DNA of 61,499 nt from Armatimonadota bacterium (GTDB taxonomy: Bacteria > Armatimonadota > Fimbriimonadia > Fimbriimonadales > Fimbriimonadaceae), in contig JAFDWT010000008.1 in assembly GCA_018268335.1 (NCBI GenBank), positions 1 through 61,499 of the forward strand, read 5' to 3'. Position 1 is the stretch's first letter. Each line of letters starts with the position of its first letter. The notes below the pieces were generated by a model. The model was not told the DNA's origin. It was given only the letters and a program-made list of their open reading frames with translations, and did no database searches. A program made the translations under genes and the position numbers. Below, in pieces: positions 57,995 through 61,499 of this stretch.

Positions 57995-58906
57995 ATGCAG
58001 ACACAATTCTCCGACGAGAACGAATTCGACCAGGAGCTGACCGAGGACGTCGAGCGGTTCCTGGCCCGGTTCTCGTCGTGGATCGACGTCGACGCCACCG
58101 CCAGCGCCAAGAAGTCCAAGGCCGCCGTCGATTCGCTAGGCCGCCTGGTCGCCGAGACCAACGCCCTCCAACAGCGTGTCCGTGATGGCTCAGAGAGGAT
58201 CGACCGTCGGCTAGCCGCCACCTTTTGGTCGGCGTCCGGCCAGGTGCCGTCGCTCTTGGACGAGTGGCGGGTCCGACTCGGCGTCGTCGCCCCCGGGGCG
58301 CCGCGATCCAGCGTCGACCTGGACACGCTCCAAGCCAGGCTGCAGGAGCGCGAGGCGCGTCAAGAACTGGGCGTCTCGGCGTTGCCGCAGACCATCCGGG
58401 CCCACACCGGCACGGCCAGCGTGGCGTCGGCGCTGGGTATCGGCATTTTTGCGCTCGGATGGAACGGTTTCACACTCGTCCACGCGATCTTTATGATCGG
58501 CGGCATGATGAAATCCTTCGGCCCTATCGCCTTGCTCCTGGTCTTCTTTTACTCGATCTTCTTCGGAGTCGGGGCCGTCATGGTCCTGGCCACTATCGCC
58601 GCCCTGAGCGACGAAGACGTTGATCTGGACGGGCGTACATTGACGATCACGACCAAGTTCTTTGGCCGCGTCAAGCGCAAGGTCTACACCTTGCCCGACT
58701 GGGCCAAGGCCGAAATCGGCAAGCCGGTCTCCAACGAGACCGCGATGGGCAGCAACAACAACGGCAACCGCCTGATGTCGATCGTCGTCCCCACCACGAC
58801 CGGCAAGCCCGTCTCGTTCGGCTCCCGGTTGCTCCCGCAAGAGCGGCAGATGCTGATGCAAAAGATCAACGGGTACTTGGCGGCGCTGCCGCCTTCGTTG
58901 ACATGA
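57995..58906 (+). CDS. Membrane protein of unknown function (first of pair)
   Basis: A 303-residue protein. Residues 1-130 are soluble and helical, acidic at first (FDQELTEDVERFLARFSSWID). Two to three spans follow (ASALGIGIFALGWNGF, SFGPIALLLVFFYSIFFGVGAVMVLATIA). The C-terminal part (about 205-303) is a PH-like beta domain with DVDLDGRTLTITTKFFGRVKRKVYTL. GGGAGGG six bases before the ATG is a strong ribosome-binding site. It overlaps the next gene by ATGA. The function is unknown. Confidence 0.78.
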   Translation: MQTQFSDENEFDQELTEDVERFLARFSSWIDVDATASAKKSKAAVDSLGRLVAETNALQQRVRDGSERIDRRLAATFWSASGQVPSLLDEWRVRLGVVAPGAPRSSVDLDTLQARLQEREARQELGVSALPQTIRAHTGTASVASALGIGIFALGWNGFTLVHAIFMIGGMMKSFGPIALLLVFFYSIFFGVGAVMVLATIAALSDEDVDLDGRTLTITTKFFGRVKRKVYTLPDWAKAEIGKPVSNETAMGSNNNGNRLMSIVVPTTTGKPVSFGSRLLPQERQMLMQKINGYLAALPPSLT

Positions 58907-59451
58907 CGCATCCGGCGACTACTGGGGCCATTGTCGAGATCACTGGTCTGCCTCGGCATGACCTGGCACTTTGGGCCTGGGTCAGGTATGGGTCCGTTGT
59001 AGCCATCGGGATTCTCATACCAGTTGGTTACTTTGTTTTTTCGTACGGTCGGAGTCTTGACGTATGGGCGACAGTCGCCTTCCTAGGATTATCGACGGCC
59101 TTTCTGGCGGTCGCCGGAGTCGCAATGCGTCGTCGACCCCTCATGCTCGAATCCACGGAACGCATCGCCATAAGCGGTAGGAAATTGAAGGTCATTCTTG
59201 AACGGCATGGTAACGAATCAGTGCAAGAGTTCGATATTCGACCCAATTCGTCGGCGATCCTGACTCATCGGAAGCATTGGGAGCGCACTTTGGCCGGAGA
59301 GGACGATGAGGTGACCGAAACAGTGATCTGCTTGATAGCGTCGGACGGTGGTCGAGTGTACTTCGGTGGCCGGATGGACCCCTACGAGCGTCACAAACTG
59401 CGTGACCGGATCAACGACCACCTAGGGTCACTGAAAAGCGACCTCGACTAG
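58903..59451 (+). CDS. Membrane protein of unknown function (second of pair)
   Basis: A 182-residue protein coupled to the previous gene by ATGA. Two spans (VVAIGILIPVGYFVFSYG, ATVAFLGLSTAFLAVAGVA) precede a beta-rich C-terminal domain (ESTERIAISGRKLKVILERHG, VYFGGRMDPYERHKLRDRINDHL). The C-terminal helix matches in form the QERQMLMQKINGYL end of the first protein, so the two share a PH-like domain and probably act together. Confidence 0.78.
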   Translation: MTHPATTGAIVEITGLPRHDLALWAWVRYGSVVAIGILIPVGYFVFSYGRSLDVWATVAFLGLSTAFLAVAGVAMRRRPLMLESTERIAISGRKLKVILERHGNESVQEFDIRPNSSAILTHRKHWERTLAGEDDEVTETVICLIASDGGRVYFGGRMDPYERHKLRDRINDHLGSLKSDLD

Positions 59452-59453
59452 GA

Positions 59454-60548
59454 TCAGTCTGTAAGGCACCGATCGATCGTCTGCATCACACGCTCGTCCA
59501 GCTCTGGGCCTTTGACGGCAATGCGGACGTGGTCGTCCTTGAACCGAGGTGACAAGGAATCGCACTGTCGGAAAAAGACCCCGTCCGCTTGGCATCTCTC
59601 GATGAGGCTGGTAGCAGAGAATCCGAGGCACCTGGCGATGACGAAATTGGCGTTTGTCGGGGTGGCGACGAACCGCCCCGTGGAGTCCAACCGGGCCTGC
59701 AAGGTCTTTGCCAAATCCATGGTTGTTTGCGCATGCGCCGTGTAGTATTCGACGTCCCCAAGGGCCTCGACGGCGGCGAGCTGGCCGATGAGGCCAACCT
59801 GCCAAGGAGGCGTCAGGCCGCTCAGCTCATCGACTTGTCTCGCCGCGGCCACCAGATAGCCCACACGCAGCCCGCTCAGCCCGTAGAACTTCGACATCGA
59901 CTTACAAACCACCAAGCGAGGATCAGCTGCGACCAAGGGCTCCAGCGACTGCGAGCCCGGCATGAAGTCGATGTACGTCTCATCGACCCATAGTCGACAA
60001 TCGGCTGGGAGACGTTCTAGCAAAGCCTGCATCTGGACAAGCTGCATTCCCACGCCGGTCGGTGAGTTGGGATTGACCATGACCAACAGCTTCGCGCCCT
60101 GACAGAACGAGGCCAATCGATCGACATCGACACCGAAACCGTCCAACGGAAGCTCAAACCGGTCGACCTGGCACCTGACGACGTGCTCCAAGATATGCGC
60201 GTACTCCCCGTACATAGGGTCGAGCACGACGGCCCGCTCGCCCGGGCCGACCAGGCGGGGAAGAGCCAGGAACATCAGCGACGACGTGCCGCTCCCGAGG
60301 AGGACGTTGGCGGCATCGACCTCGCGCCGCTCCGCGACCACGTCACGCAGCCCCTCGGCGTGGGTCGGGGGGCTGGTTTTGATCAGGAATTCCAGGTGCT
60401 GGCGGACGGCCGCGAGGACTCGTGGCGACGGGTCGTACCAGGCGTCGAGCACGTCGGCGCTGACGACCTCGTCCTTGCGTTCCAAGTGGTCGAGCCGCAC
60501 GCCGATCCGCTCGAAAAACGCGCCGCCATGGACCGTCTGCTCTGGCAT
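59454..60548 (-). CDS. PLP-dependent class I/II aminotransferase (HisC/CobD-like)
   Basis: A 364-residue fold-type I PLP enzyme. Features include LLGSGTSSLMFLALPRLV, the NPNSPTG motif, WVDETYIDF, and the PLP Lys in CKSMSKFYGLSGLRVGY. It resembles histidinol-phosphate aminotransferase and threonine-phosphate decarboxylase; the two cannot be separated by eye. The start is the ATG at 60548. Its 3' end faces the second membrane protein two bases away. Confidence 0.85.
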   Translation of the reverse strand: MPEQTVHGGAFFERIGVRLDHLERKDEVVSADVLDAWYDPSPRVLAAVRQHLEFLIKTSPPTHAEGLRDVVAERREVDAANVLLGSGTSSLMFLALPRLVGPGERAVVLDPMYGEYAHILEHVVRCQVDRFELPLDGFGVDVDRLASFCQGAKLLVMVNPNSPTGVGMQLVQMQALLERLPADCRLWVDETYIDFMPGSQSLEPLVAADPRLVVCKSMSKFYGLSGLRVGYLVAAARQVDELSGLTPPWQVGLIGQLAAVEALGDVEYYTAHAQTTMDLAKTLQARLDSTGRFVATPTNANFVIARCLGFSATSLIERCQADGVFFRQCDSLSPRFKDDHVRIAVKGPELDERVMQTIDRCLTD

Positions 60549-60640
60549 GTGTGGATTGTACGGTGACCTCGATGCCGGCAGTTCCACTGGCCCCGGTTTG
60601 AGCCTGGACGGCGGGTAAAACCCCGGTGGGCAAAGACGCC

Positions 60641-61378
60641 ATGAAAATCGGACTGCAGCTCTACACCGTCCGCGACCCGCTGGAGAAAGACCTCCTGGGT
60701 GGACTCGACAAAATCGCCGCTATCGGCTTCAAAAACATGGAGCTCGCCGGGCTCTACGGCAAGTCTGCCGCCGAGATCAAGAAGGCTTTCGACGACCGTG
60801 GACTGAAGGCGGTCAGCACCCACGTCGGCATCGACGCCTGCGAGAAGCACTTCGACCAGACACTAGAAGACGCCAAGACCTTCGGTTACAACACTGTCAT
60901 CGTCCCCTGGATCGACATCAAGGCGTATCCTGGCGGCTGGCCCGAGTTCGCTGCGCGGCTGAACGACATCGGTGCGAAGTTCGCCGAACATGGCATCACC
61001 TTCGGCTACCACAACCACGATTTCGAATTTGCACCGGTCGGCGACACCTATGGCTTCGAGCTCCTGTGGCAACACACGAACCCCAAGCTAGTCCACGCCG
61101 AGCTTGACCTCGCATGGATCACCAAGCCAGGACATAGCGCGGTCGATTGGATCAACCGCCTGAACGGTCAAGTCGTGCTGTGCCACTTCAAAGACATCGA
61201 CGCCGAGGGCAACCTGGCCGACGTCGGTAAGGGCCGCATCGATTGGGCGCCGGTCATCCAAGCGGCCAAGGACGCGAACGTCCAGTACGCGATCATCGAG
61301 CACGACAACCCCGGCGACGCCTTTGCGTCGATCGAAGCGTCACACAAGCACCTCGTCAGCCTCGGCCTGACCGACTGA
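60641..61378 (+). CDS. Sugar phosphate isomerase/epimerase (TIM-barrel, AP-endonuclease-2 family)
   Basis: A 245-residue metal-dependent TIM barrel of the xylose-isomerase-like group. Features are KIGLQLYTVRDPLEKD, HGITFGYHNHDFEFAPVG, LDLAWITKPG and VLCHFKDID, the last two supplying metal ligands, with IIEHDNPGD near the end. Such proteins epimerise or dehydrate sugars and inositols. The ATG at 60641 is preferred over the GTG at 60626. No dehydrogenase partner is visible. Confidence 0.88.
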   Translation: MKIGLQLYTVRDPLEKDLLGGLDKIAAIGFKNMELAGLYGKSAAEIKKAFDDRGLKAVSTHVGIDACEKHFDQTLEDAKTFGYNTVIVPWIDIKAYPGGWPEFAARLNDIGAKFAEHGITFGYHNHDFEFAPVGDTYGFELLWQHTNPKLVHAELDLAWITKPGHSAVDWINRLNGQVVLCHFKDIDAEGNLADVGKGRIDWAPVIQAAKDANVQYAIIEHDNPGDAFASIEASHKHLVSLGLTD

Positions 61379-61385
61379 AGCACCT

Positions 61386-61499
61386 ATGGGACGTCGCTGC
61401 CTAGCACTTGATCTGGGCGGCGTCGTCCTGCGGATCAACCACACCTGGGCCGACGCAGCGGCGACGGCCGGTGTGGCATTGGGTCTCCCTGAGAATGGC
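61386..61499 (+). CDS. HAD-superfamily hydrolase (3' partial)
   Basis: A reading frame opens at the ATG at 61386 and runs off the window after 38 residues. It begins MGRRCLALDLGGVVLRINHTW, where LDLGGV is the first HAD motif with the catalytic Asp. It starts 7 bp after the epimerase stop, on the same strand. The fold and substrate are not visible. Confidence 0.6.
   Translation, partial: MGRRCLALDLGGVVLRINHTWADAAATAGVALGLPENG

Noticed and set aside
56634-57995. A 453-codon plus-strand frame opposite the aldehyde dehydrogenase
   Set aside because: Antisense shadow of conserved coding sequence; runs into the tandem repeat at 57879.
59454-60548. Calling the aminotransferase hisC because hisF is in the window
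   Set aside because: The genes are 8 kb apart with unrelated genes between; the residues seen do not separate HisC from related PLP enzymes.

Overview
The window is about 61.5 kb of GC-rich bacterial chromosome. It most resembles a member of the Armatimonadota, class Fimbriimonadia. The best clue is two prepilin genes (13297-14097 minus, 46883-47872 plus) whose N-termini share [13 protein letters not shown] and LFPVFAQAK, the form seen in the many DUF1559-like prepilins of that phylum. The phylum call is an inference from motifs, not from an alignment. The gene set is that of a free-living aerobe with a cell wall, secreted proteins and oxidative- and heat-stress defence. No phage, insertion sequence, CRISPR array or plasmid function was recognised.

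Layout. 1-4.5 kb: end of a terpene-cyclase-like repeat protein, a GNAT enzyme, a TetR regulator with a likely operator and its SRPBCC-type partner, a lysyltransferase-domain protein and an SDR. 4.5-7.5 kb (minus): a tightly overlapping operon for a YcaQ-type DNA glycosylase, a DinB-fold protein, a DUF1801 protein and a polytopic membrane protein. 7.5-10.8 kb (minus): an NfeD/flotillin/flotillin membrane-domain operon. 10.9-13.3 kb: katG between strong inverted repeats. 13.3-17.2 kb: a prepilin, two YciI proteins, tRNA-Glu(CUC), a RimJ-like acetyltransferase and a lipoprotein. 17.3-21.6 kb (minus): a SIS-domain protein, a small membrane protein, a penicillin-acylase-family enzyme and a Kelch protein.

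21.7-24.3 kb (plus): a secreted protein, tsaB and murB with overlapping ends. 24.4-27.5 kb: a small uncertain ORF, an esterase, a FixH/YtkA-like outer-membrane protein and a Cys-rich secreted peptide. 27.5-29.9 kb: a dnaJ-hspR pair under a HAIR-like operator, diverging from an HDOD gene. 30-33.7 kb: an EF-G-like GTPase, a diguanylate cyclase and an RRM protein. 33.7-38.3 kb: NUDIX, signal peptidase I, DUF4446, an ECF sigma/anti-sigma pair, a hypothetical protein and a second ECF sigma. 38.4-42.6 kb: a secreted beta-helix/PA14 protein and lysS. 42.9-47.9 kb: rpsL-rpsG, clpC and a second prepilin. 47.9-52.9 kb (minus): a CBM9-like protein, a methyltransferase and a degenerate DapA-like protein; then a zinc-ribbon protein, a membrane protein and hisF. 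52.9-57.8 kb (minus): oligoendopeptidase, PEP-CTERM protein, GH18 and aldehyde dehydrogenase. 58-61.5 kb: two membrane proteins, an aminotransferase, a TIM-barrel epimerase and the start of a HAD hydrolase.

Recurring traits are ATGA/GTGA/TTGA start-stop overlaps, frequent GTG and TTG starts, several possibly leaderless mRNAs, and intergenic DNA containing short degenerate tandem repeats (7-bp and 9-bp units) and a dispersed 55-bp hairpin element. The least explained loci are the DapA-like operon, the hisF-linked membrane/zinc-ribbon genes, the dnaJ-hspR-Cys-rich-OMP cluster and the repeat families.
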